A stretch of DNA of 10,497 nt from CAZPWQ01 sp964590495 (GTDB lineage Bacteria; Bacteroidota; Rhodothermia; Balneolales; Balneolaceae): positions 1-10,497 of the forward strand of contig CAZPWQ010000120.1 of the NCBI GenBank assembly GCA_964590495.1. The letters run 5' to 3'. The position numbers and the translations under genes are program-made. Positions 1 through 5,743 of the stretch are shown in pieces. Within the stretch, counting starts at the first letter, position 1, and the number at the start of each line of letters is the position of its first letter. The notes beneath the pieces were generated by a model. That model was not told where the DNA came from. It made no database searches and was given only the letters and a program-made list of their open reading frames with translations.

Positions 1-617
1 TAGACGAGCAGTGATGTTCCGGATCCGGCAAAAAAGGTAATAACAAATAAGAGGCGTATTACTGTCGGACTAATACCAAAATATTTGGCAAGGCCCCCGC
101 ATACTCCCACCCATTTTTTATTGGTTCGTGATTTGTAAAGTTTTTTTGGCTGCCTAAAAGCATAAGCATCATAATTAATATTGCGAGACTTCTCTTTTCC
201 TGATTTTCTACTGCCAAGGTCATTCTCTAACTCGCTGAAATCTTCTTCGTCATTAAAGTCAAAATCGAACTTCTTTTTCCTTTTTTGTTTTTTCTTCTCT
301 TTCTTTTCTTTTTTGCGATCGCCCACCAGGAAACCGAAACCGACTAATGTTACAAGTATTCCCCCTATCAGCGGCATCACCTCAACAAGATCGGTTAAAT
401 CAGGTCCGATGGCCAGCCCGATACTCTGGATTACATACACCATACCGACAAAGAACATCGCTATACCCGCGATGGTCGCAAAGTTCCAAATGTTGGTGTT
501 GGCTTTCTTTTCTTCTTCAAGAAATTCATGCATGGTAGCCTGAAGTTCATGGTCTTCAAACTCCATCATAGAATCCAGTGAGTGATGTGTACTATGCCCG
601 CGTGTTTTTTCTGCCAT
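1..617 (-). CDS. PspC-domain membrane protein, C-terminus cut by window edge
   Basis: This is an open frame from an ATG at 615-617 that reads leftward off the window: 205 complete codons with no stop. Seen in order: a His/Glu-rich cytosolic-looking head (about 1-44), a hydrophobic segment (about 45-69), a second one (about 81-98), a very Lys-rich stretch (101-116), an acidic stretch (about 119-133), then a PspC domain beginning near residue 159 (KLYKSRTNKKWVGVCGGLAK, then a YFGISPTVIRLLF-type segment). PspC domains occur in membrane stress proteins related to the phage shock response and usually end in a membrane helix, which starts here at the edge. The family match is clear; the specific role is not. 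No pspA or other psp gene is in view. No good Shine-Dalgarno precedes the ATG. It lies 169 bases downstream of the folate cyclo-ligase gene on the same strand, so it may have its own promoter or be read through. Confidence 0.85.
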   Translation of the reverse strand, partial: MAEKTRGHSTHHSLDSMMEFEDHELQATMHEFLEEEKKANTNIWNFATIAGIAMFFVGMVYVIQSIGLAIGPDLTDLVEVMPLIGGILVTLVGFGFLVGDRKKEKKEKKKQKRKKKFDFDFNDEEDFSELENDLGSRKSGKEKSRNINYDAYAFRQPKKLYKSRTNKKWVGVCGGLAKYFGISPTVIRLLFVITFFAGSGTSLLV

Positions 618-670
618 AATGAATTATTTTTTTTCTGCAATACCTGAACTCAAAATACGATAAAAGGATT

Positions 671-694
671 GGTAAAGTTACATACTGTTTTACC
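671..694. repeat. Short palindrome upstream of the PspC gene
   Basis: GGTAAA (671-676) and TTTACC (689-694) form a perfect 6-base inverted repeat with a 12-base centre, about 55-80 bases upstream of the PspC gene start. The size and position would suit an operator, but a 6-base palindrome in AT-rich DNA can easily arise by chance and I do not recognise a regulator for it. Confidence 0.25.
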
Positions 695-731
695 ATTTAT
701 AAATAAAAATTCGCATGAGGGAAAAGAAGGG

Positions 732-777
732 TATAAGGATATAAGGTATAAGGCTCCAATTACCCTTATATCCTTAT
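732..777. repeat. Foldback of TATAAGG words; possible terminator of the leftward cluster
   Basis: ATAAGGATATAAGG (733-746) and its exact reverse complement (764-777) form a perfect 14-base-pair stem with a 17-base loop. The left arm and loop hold three copies of TATAAGG (732-738, 740-746, 747-753), so several pairing registers are possible. A second inverted pair, AAGGGTA (727-733) with TACCCTT (761-767), overlaps it. The foldback begins 10 bases past the stop of the folate cyclo-ligase gene. Read leftward it is followed by a pyrimidine-rich run (CCCTTCTTTTCCC), so it could end that transcript, but the stem is AT-rich and there is no clean U-tract. It may instead be a dispersed intergenic repeat. 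Confidence 0.6.
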
Positions 778-786
778 TTCCTCAAA

Positions 787-1362
787 CTATTCCTGTCGAA
801 CCACGCGGACTTCTGTTATTATCTGATCGAGTGTAACGTCAAAATCTTCAGTGGGAAGCTGCTCCGCCATACAGCTCTCATACAGCAGTCCAATCTTCGG
901 ACATTCGACCTGCGACAGAAATCGGTCGTAAAATCCTTTCCCGTATCCGAGGCGATTGCAACGGGGATCGCCCGCTACCATAGGTACCACAATCAGATCC
1001 AGTTCTTCTGCTGTCACTTCGTTTCCGGACTCAGGCTCGGGAACACCCCACTTATTGTTTATGAGCTTATTATAGGCGTTCAATTCGACATGTGTCAATG
1101 TACCGGTATTAAAATTGGTAACAGGTACTACCAGCTGTTTTCGCCCGGAAAGCATTTCCCGGATCAGCGGATGGGTGTTGACCTCCCTCCGTTCATTGAT
1201 GGAAACATAACAATGAACATACTTTGCCTGGTTATAATCCGGAGAATCTTTCAATCTCCTGATAATAACCCGTGAACATTTTTTATACTCTTCTTCGGAT
1301 ATGTGACTACGAATCCGTAAATAATATTTACGGAGATCCTCTTTTTTCTTCTGAATACTCAC
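787..1362 (-). CDS. 5-formyltetrahydrofolate cyclo-ligase (methenyl-THF synthetase)
   Basis: The 191-residue product is a typical length for this cytosolic enzyme, which uses ATP to convert 5-formyltetrahydrofolate to 5,10-methenyltetrahydrofolate and so returns a storage folate to one-carbon metabolism. Seen: a basic N-terminal helix with the usual Lys/Arg run (KKKEDLRKYYLR), the GVPEPE substrate-region motif (106-111), the strand DLIVVPMVAGD (122-132), the glycine-rich phosphate-binding signature RLGYGKGFYDRFL (137-149), and a C-terminal LDQIITE (178-184). The start is GTG at 1360-1362, two bases after the bshC TGA. There is no clear Shine-Dalgarno, which suggests translation coupled to bshC. 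It is the last gene of the tight leftward cluster. The family is also named YgfA, FAU1 or MTHFS; I do not assign a symbol. Confidence 0.93.
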   Translation of the reverse strand: MSIQKKKEDLRKYYLRIRSHISEEEYKKCSRVIIRRLKDSPDYNQAKYVHCYVSINERREVNTHPLIREMLSGRKQLVVPVTNFNTGTLTHVELNAYNKLINNKWGVPEPESGNEVTAEELDLIVVPMVAGDPRCNRLGYGKGFYDRFLSQVECPKIGLLYESCMAEQLPTEDFDVTLDQIITEVRVVRQE

Positions 1363-1364
1363 AA

Positions 1365-2981
1365 TCAGAGATAGATAAGTTTGTGGTGTTGCAATTCTTC
1401 ATCGGAATCCATTTTCTCCAGAACACGATCCCAGATATCGACACCGTACTTATTCATAAAATAAATTGAAGCTATTGCCCGCTCCTGGAGGGTATCACCG
1501 GGAAACAGATTGGCTTTCATCTTTCGTATCCTGTTGAGCTGGGTCTGGTCTTGTTGTTTGACCGCGCGGTAGACTTTCCCCTTGAGCTTGTCCAGCTCAC
1601 CAAAATAAATCGCAGTGGCTTTCCCCGCAGCTCCTTCAAGTGTGGAATCTATCGCTGCGATATATTCCGTTTTATTTCTTGATACGACCTCAACCTTTTC
1701 TTTCCATTCAGAAAATATGGCTTCGATGTCGTGCTGTTCGTTACGTTCCACATAGGCCGATTCAAGGTCTTCGATACGTCTGTCATATTCGTGGAAATCA
1801 AACGGCAGTTCTTCTATAATTCTGTCGATTGCCGGCTCAATAAAGGTTGCACTGAAACGGGGAAATATCACGGGCATTGTCTGACCGTAACAGGAATAGT
1901 AGGTTTTCATCTGTCCGTAATATGCTAATTCTCCGGGTCCGGCTACATACCCTAATGTCGGCAGAAAATGATCTTGCACAATGGGACGTAAAAATACGTT
2001 CGGCGAAAAATGATAGGGTGAATCATCGATTTCCTCCAGCAATTCATGGGTTGACCATTCTCGTCCTGTTTCTGTAGACCAGCCATCGCCGTTTCGCTTA
2101 ATTTTCACGCGACCATTTCCACTTTCAAGATAAAATAGATTTGAATCATAAAGAGTAACCTGCTGATGAAAATCACTGCTAATTTTGGCAGTTTGCCTGT
2201 CAAGTTCATCTCGCATACAACCGGCTTTGGAAATGGCTTCCTTTAGTATCTCCTTTGAATTCTTTTTAATCATCTCATTATTACTGCCGGCCAGAACCAG
2301 TCCGTGTTTTGAGAATAATTGACCTGCAAGGTCGCCAAAAGCCTGTTCGAATGACCTTCCCTCTTTATAACTGCCATCCAGCAGAGCCCACAAATCATCC
2401 GAAAAATCGGTATCAATAAGAATATTACGTATTTCTTCTCTGAGATCTTTTAATCCGGATGGCAAATCCATCTTTGCTATGGGAGGTAAATTGCCTTCCA
2501 CGTCGGGTAAACTGACTTTCTTTAAATCATCCCGCCGAAGCAGTGCAATGCTCCTAATCTCTTCGTAATCATGGTCTTCATCAGCCAGCCAGAAAACAGG
2601 TATCACCGGCCGGCCTAATTCTTCTTCAAGATCTTTTGCCAGGTGAATCGTCGTAATAATTTTTAAAACAGTAAAAAGAGCTCCCCCATAAATCCCAAGC
2701 TGTTGGCCGGTAACCACAGTAATACTATCCGGCTGCTTCAGCCTGTCAATATTTTCAAAGGTTTTTTTGCCTACCTTGTAATTATGATTTATCTCTTCCA
2801 GTATATTTGCAGAAATTTCGCGGTTCCCATTAAAATTTGGAGAGTTGGCATGATCTTTAACAGAGGCCGGATTGAAAGGATTAACCTGATAGAAATCGCT
2901 CAGGCTCTTAAAATCATTAATGTAGGTTTTAAAAAGTTTTGAGTACGGCAGTTGCTCAAAGGAATAATTTTTAATTTCCAA
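1365..2981 (-). CDS. bshC: Bacillithiol biosynthesis cysteine-adding enzyme BshC
   Basis: The 538-residue product matches the usual BshC length (about 540). BshC adds cysteine to glucosaminyl-malate, the final step in making bacillithiol, a low-molecular-weight thiol used in place of glutathione. Seen: a Rossmann-like N-terminal half with the VVTGQQLGIYGG loop (89-100), PVFWLADEDHDYEEI (128-142), LRPIVQD (331-337), a YVAGPGELAYYGQ segment (345-357), a charged helical region that should form the family coiled coil (about 395-490), and the C-terminal LFPGDTLQER (492-501) followed by a NKYG element. The start is TTG at 2979-2981, three bases after the preceding gene's TAG. An AAGGA (2988-2992) spaced just upstream supports it, and its sequence overlaps the preceding stop. 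bshA and bshB are not in the window and are presumably elsewhere. Confidence 0.95.
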   Translation of the reverse strand: MEIKNYSFEQLPYSKLFKTYINDFKSLSDFYQVNPFNPASVKDHANSPNFNGNREISANILEEINHNYKVGKKTFENIDRLKQPDSITVVTGQQLGIYGGALFTVLKIITTIHLAKDLEEELGRPVIPVFWLADEDHDYEEIRSIALLRRDDLKKVSLPDVEGNLPPIAKMDLPSGLKDLREEIRNILIDTDFSDDLWALLDGSYKEGRSFEQAFGDLAGQLFSKHGLVLAGSNNEMIKKNSKEILKEAISKAGCMRDELDRQTAKISSDFHQQVTLYDSNLFYLESGNGRVKIKRNGDGWSTETGREWSTHELLEEIDDSPYHFSPNVFLRPIVQDHFLPTLGYVAGPGELAYYGQMKTYYSCYGQTMPVIFPRFSATFIEPAIDRIIEELPFDFHEYDRRIEDLESAYVERNEQHDIEAIFSEWKEKVEVVSRNKTEYIAAIDSTLEGAAGKATAIYFGELDKLKGKVYRAVKQQDQTQLNRIRKMKANLFPGDTLQERAIASIYFMNKYGVDIWDRVLEKMDSDEELQHHKLIYL

Positions 2982-2984
2982 ACC

Positions 2985-3560
2985 CTATCCTTTTAGCTTT
3001 TGAATTTCGTCCCTGAGACGTGCTGCTTTTTCGTAATTTTCCGTTTCAATAGCTGTTTGCAGTTCATTTTCAAGTTTTTCCAGTTTACTCATCTCCTTCG
3101 GCTGCTGTTGGCTTCCTTCCGAAGATGTTCCCAATGTTTCCCCCTTTTCCCCTTCAGAAATAATTCCCGCTTCATCGAGGATCTGTTCCGCTACATAGAT
3201 AGAAGCATTAAACCTGACGGCAAGAGCTATAGCATCGCTCGGGCGGGCATCCTGTTCCTGTTCCTGTCCGTTGTTTTCATAAATAATTTTAGCGAAAAAT
3301 GTCCCTTCACTCAGATCATTGATAAAAACCTGACTCAGGTTTGCGCCGAATGTTTGAATCATATTCTTGAGCAGATCGTGTGTCATGGGCCGCGGCGGCT
3401 TTATGTGCTCCAATTCGAGAGCTATAGCCTGTGCTTCGAATGTACCTATAATTATAGGTAACCGGCGGTTTCCATTTACCTCGTTTAGTATAAGAGCATA
3501 AGCTCCTCCACTGCTTGGGCTGGTAGACAAACCCAATATGTCCATCTTGATTTTATTCAA
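2985..3560 (-). CDS. Bifunctional nuclease (BFN/DUF151) domain protein with C-terminal UVR motif
   Basis: The 191-residue product has two parts. Residues about 1-135 match the BFN/DUF151 family: an N-terminal LDILGL-like strand (here MDILGL), GGAYALIL (18-25), NRRLPIIIGTFEAQAIAL (31-48), KPPRPMTHDL (54-63) and DARPSDAIALA (104-114). A low-complexity linker (about 136-156, with a QQQ) joins it to a UVR motif (about 158-190, KLEKLENELQTAIETENYEKAA), the coiled-coil hairpin known from UvrB and UvrC that mediates protein contacts. Plant relatives of the BFN domain have been described as having DNase and RNase activity; the bacterial role is poorly defined. The start is TTG at 3558-3560, supported by AAGAAGAG six bases upstream. 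An ATG five codons inside has no comparable Shine-Dalgarno and would trim the first strand. It is the first gene of the cluster with bshC and the folate gene. Confidence 0.88.
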   Translation of the reverse strand: MNKIKMDILGLSTSPSSGGAYALILNEVNGNRRLPIIIGTFEAQAIALELEHIKPPRPMTHDLLKNMIQTFGANLSQVFINDLSEGTFFAKIIYENNGQEQEQDARPSDAIALAVRFNASIYVAEQILDEAGIISEGEKGETLGTSSEGSQQQPKEMSKLEKLENELQTAIETENYEKAARLRDEIQKLKG

Positions 3561-3566
3561 TGGTAA

Positions 3567-3574
3567 CTCTTCTT
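3567..3574 (-). promoter_or_regulatory. Shine-Dalgarno that decides a TTG start
   Basis: On the minus strand AAGAAGAG stands six bases before the TTG at 3558-3560. This spacing suits that TTG and is too far (21 bases) from the in-frame ATG at 3543-3545. It is therefore the main reason to prefer the TTG start of the BFN-family gene. Confidence 0.6.
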
Positions 3575-3594
3575 TTTATCAAGGTTAAAAATTG

Positions 3595-3608
3595 ATTATA
3601 CAAATTTA
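3595..3608 (-). promoter_or_regulatory. Possible promoter element for the leftward cluster
   Basis: Reading leftward, TAAATTTG (3608-3601) fits the Bacteroidota -7 pattern TAnnTTTG, and TATAAT (3600-3595) directly after it fits the general sigma-70 -10 box. Either would give a short leader before the BFN-family start at 3560. I found no matching -33 TTG or -35 hexamer at the expected distance, and the divergent gap is AT-rich, so this is weak. Confidence 0.25.
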
Positions 3609-3709
3609 CTGATTTTTGCTGTCTGCGTAAACTATTATAACAGCTAATAAACGTATTTCGGGCAAAAAATGTTTACTAAAAAAACCGGAAGTAAATTTTA
3701 GGGTTTTTT

Positions 3710-4084
3710 ATGAACACAAAACATTACTCGCCGAAAATTAAATCCATTAAATGGGGTAAAGTTGAAACCAATAACGGTGAAATTTATAAAGATGCAAAAT
3801 TATATCCCGGAGGTTCGCGCGAATGGGACTGGAATGAAACCGGCACACATCACAGTCCCGGAATTCAGCCCGAAGATGTAGAAGAACTTATTCAGCATAA
3901 CGCGGAAGTAATTATTCTTTCTATGGGATTTCATGAGCGCTTGCAGGTAATGGACGAAACCATCGATTTACTAACTGAAAAGGAGATCCCCTTTTTTCAC
4001 CTGCAAACAGAGAAAGCCGTTAACAAATACAACAGCCTCTGTAGACAGAAACGTACCGGAGCTCTTATTCATTCAACCTGTTGA
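3710..4084 (+). CDS. Mth938/AAMDC-like (DUF498) domain protein
   Basis: The 124-residue product consists of one DUF498/Mth938 domain. Seen: SIKWGKVETNNGEIYKDAKLYP (12-33, given as the opening strand pair), REWDWNETGTHHSPGI (37-52), EDVEELI (55-61), a hydrophobic strand AEVIILSMG (65-73), then HLQTEKAVNKYNSL (97-110) and the C-terminal LIHSTC (119-124). From memory these features, including the HSTC ending, resemble human AAMDC more than NDUFAF3, although both belong to this superfamily. No catalytic residues are established; the domain is a compact soluble fold. NDUFAF3 helps assemble the quinone module of mitochondrial complex I, so the position directly upstream of nuoA is suggestive but not proof. 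The ATG has no Shine-Dalgarno, only a T-run before it. It appears to be transcribed alone, with 258 bases before nuoA. Confidence 0.88.
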   Translation: MNTKHYSPKIKSIKWGKVETNNGEIYKDAKLYPGGSREWDWNETGTHHSPGIQPEDVEELIQHNAEVIILSMGFHERLQVMDETIDLLTEKEIPFFHLQTEKAVNKYNSLCRQKRTGALIHSTC

Positions 4085-4137
4085 TTTTGTTTTGAAAATT
4101 AAATCTTTACTGAAGAAATGAGTTTTTAATAAACAAA

Positions 4138-4192
4138 CGTAATACGTAATGCGTGACTGTTAAAAAATACGCATTACGCATCACGCATTACG
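4138..4192. repeat. Foldback of CGTAATGCGT words between the DUF498 gene and nuoA
   Basis: CGTAATGCGTGA (4145-4156) and its exact reverse complement (4181-4192) make a 12-base-pair stem with a 24-base loop. Inside that loop, at 4169-4178, lies a second copy of ACGCATTACG, which is also present at 4183-4192. The left arm can therefore pair with either copy, giving two mutually exclusive hairpins. The left side also has ACGTAAT twice (4138-4144 and 4144-4150). No U-tract follows in the rightward direction, so a simple intrinsic terminator for the DUF498 gene is unlikely. It begins 54 bases past that gene's stop and ends 150 bases before nuoA. Confidence 0.7.
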
Positions 4193-4282
4193 GCAGAATT
4201 TATATCCACTTTAAATAAGAGAACTTACATAGTTTTATATGTTTTCAATTTCAGAAGTACTATATTCTCTGCCTTAATTTCA

Positions 4283-4311
4283 TTGACATTAAGAGCGATT
4301 GACCCTAATTT
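4283..4311 (+). promoter_or_regulatory. Candidate nuo operon promoter
   Basis: A perfect TTGACA (4283-4288) is followed after 17 bases by TAATTT (4306-4311), a weak -10 box with three of six consensus bases. TAATTTC also comes close to the Bacteroidota -7 pattern TAnnTTTG. A transcript starting just after it would have a leader of roughly 25 bases before the nuoA ATG at 4343. The position and -35 box are good; the -10 box is poor, and which sigma factor the host uses is not known from the sequence. Confidence 0.35.
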
Positions 4312-4342
4312 CAGTCTATTTGAAAATTGAATAATCGAACTG

Positions 4343-4723
4343 ATGCTGGATAATTATTTACCGATACTTATTATTGCCGGAGTGGCTGTTGTGCTGGCAC
4401 TGCTTTTGTTGGGCCTGGCCCGGTTTCTGGGACCCTACCGGCCGAACACAAATAAGCTGAACCCCTATGAAAGCGGCATGGATCCCGTTGGAGAAGCACG
4501 GGACCGGTACTCGGTCAGCTTTTACCTTGTTGCTATGGAATTCATCGTTTTCGACCTGGAGGTAGTTTTTGTTTTTCCCTGGGCTGTTCGATACCTCGAA
4601 CATGGTGTCGGGACGCTAATAGCAATGACGGTTTTTATCATCGTATTATTTATCGGCTTGATCTATACCATTAAAAAAGGATCCCTGGACTGGGATTTAA
4701 AAAGAAGTATTTTACATAATTAA
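4343..4723 (+). CDS. nuoA: NADH-quinone oxidoreductase subunit A
   Basis: The 126-residue product is a small membrane subunit of complex I lying next to the quinone chamber, at the junction of the hydrophilic and membrane arms. Seen: three hydrophobic segments (about 5-28, 58-82 and 88-110), a polar loop with the family signature NPYESGMDP (40-48), and acidic residues in or near helix 2 in AMEFIVFDLEVVF (E66, D71, E73), which are conserved in the family and linked to proton-coupling paths. The length is normal. The ATG at 4343 has no Shine-Dalgarno. It opens the nuo operon and lies 18 bases upstream of nuoB. Confidence 0.96.
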   Translation: MLDNYLPILIIAGVAVVLALLLLGLARFLGPYRPNTNKLNPYESGMDPVGEARDRYSVSFYLVAMEFIVFDLEVVFVFPWAVRYLEHGVGTLIAMTVFIIVLFIGLIYTIKKGSLDWDLKRSILHN

Positions 4724-4741
4724 TTTCAGATTTGACTAAAT

Positions 4742-5224
4742 ATGGGACTCGAAAGTTCACTTGGTGAAGGTTACCTCACCACAAAAATAGACGCTCTGAC
4801 AAATTGGGCACGATCGAACGCCGCCTGGCCGATGCCTATGGGATTGGCTTGCTGCGCCATTGAAATGATGGCTTTTGCCGGTCCCCGCTATGATGCGGCG
4901 CGATTTGGATCCGAGGTAATGCGTTTTTCACCCCGTCAAAGCGATGTAATGATTGTTGCAGGCTGGGTAAATTATAAAATGGCTCACGCTATCCGCCGAA
5001 TCTGGGACCAGATGCCCGATCCCAAATGGTGTATTGCCATGGGAGCATGTGCTTCTACCGGCGGCATGCACCGGTGCTATGGCGTTGTACAGGGTTGTGA
5101 CAACTTTCTGCCGGTCGATACTTATATATCAGGCTGTCCACCGCGTCCCGACGCACTGCTGCACTCGCTGATGAAGATCCAAGACAAGATCCGTACCGAA
5201 CACTCCGTAACGCTCGATACTTGA
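4742..5224 (+). CDS. nuoB: NADH-quinone oxidoreductase subunit B (cluster N2)
   Basis: The 160-residue product is the complex I subunit that holds the terminal [4Fe-4S] cluster N2, which passes electrons to quinone at the interface with NuoD. The four ligands are visible: the tandem pair C37 and C38 in GLACCAIEMM, C103 in MGACAS, and C132 in SGCPPRPDALL. Their spacing (65 and 29 residues after C38) equals that of the E. coli subunit as I recall it. The N-terminus is short, without the extra leader some homologues carry. It ends in TGA one base before the nuoC ATG, so the two are probably translationally coupled. Confidence 0.97.
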   Translation: MGLESSLGEGYLTTKIDALTNWARSNAAWPMPMGLACCAIEMMAFAGPRYDAARFGSEVMRFSPRQSDVMIVAGWVNYKMAHAIRRIWDQMPDPKWCIAMGACASTGGMHRCYGVVQGCDNFLPVDTYISGCPPRPDALLHSLMKIQDKIRTEHSVTLDT

Positions 5225-5225
5225 T

Positions 5226-5738
5226 ATGAGTTTAGAACTATCCGAAACACTGCAAAAGACTATTGACCATTTATCCGAAGATTTTTCGGACAGCATAATC
5301 GACGTTTACCAATCTACAGGCGATACTTTTGTGCGGGTTGAGGCATCATCTATTGTGGATATTTGCACATACCTGAAAGAGGAACAGCATTTTATTTATC
5401 TGACGGATGTTTTCGGAGCCGACAGGTTTACCTCTGAAGAACGTTTTGAAGTAATCTACAACCTGGTTTCACTCCGTAACCGCGAGCGCATATTTGTTAA
5501 AATCCGCCTGCCCGAAGAAAATCCTGAAGTGGAATCTGTCACAGGAATATGGAGGTCAGCCAGTTGGATGGAGCGGGAAGTATATGATATGTTCGGCGTC
5601 AGGTTTAAAAATCATCCCGATTTTCGCCGTATTTATATGCCACAGGATTTTCAGTATTATCCTCTCCGCAAGGAATTTCCCTTGCTCGGCATCCCCGGAT
5701 CAATTGAATTACCGAATACAACTCCCGACATCGAGTAG
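5226..5738 (+). CDS. nuoC: NADH-quinone oxidoreductase subunit C
   Basis: The 170-residue product is the 30-kDa-type subunit of the connecting arm, which carries no cofactor and packs against NuoD. Seen: the N-terminal alpha/beta region with FIYLTDVFGADR (56-67), and the family signature with WMEREVYDMFGVRF (114-127), HPDFRRIYMP (130-139) and YPLRKEFPL (145-153). It is a separate gene from nuoD, unlike the fused nuoCD of E. coli. One base separates it from nuoB and five bases from nuoD. There is no Shine-Dalgarno, so initiation is likely coupled to nuoB termination. Confidence 0.96.
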   Translation: MSLELSETLQKTIDHLSEDFSDSIIDVYQSTGDTFVRVEASSIVDICTYLKEEQHFIYLTDVFGADRFTSEERFEVIYNLVSLRNRERIFVKIRLPEENPEVESVTGIWRSASWMEREVYDMFGVRFKNHPDFRRIYMPQDFQYYPLRKEFPLLGIPGSIELPNTTPDIE

Positions 5739-5743
5739 TTTTT

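Noticed and set aside
181..543. A 120-codon plus-strand open frame rich in Ser and Phe
   Set aside because: Its odd composition is the antisense of the Lys- and Glu-rich linker of the PspC gene on the minus strand.
3000..3461. A 153-codon plus-strand open frame rich in Cys and Phe
   Set aside because: It is antisense to the BFN-UVR gene, which has strong family motifs.
4138..4192. CRISPR-like array or riboswitch reading of the repeated words
   Set aside because: The copies are about 10 bases with no regular spacers, and I see no known riboswitch core; a foldback repeat is the simplest description.
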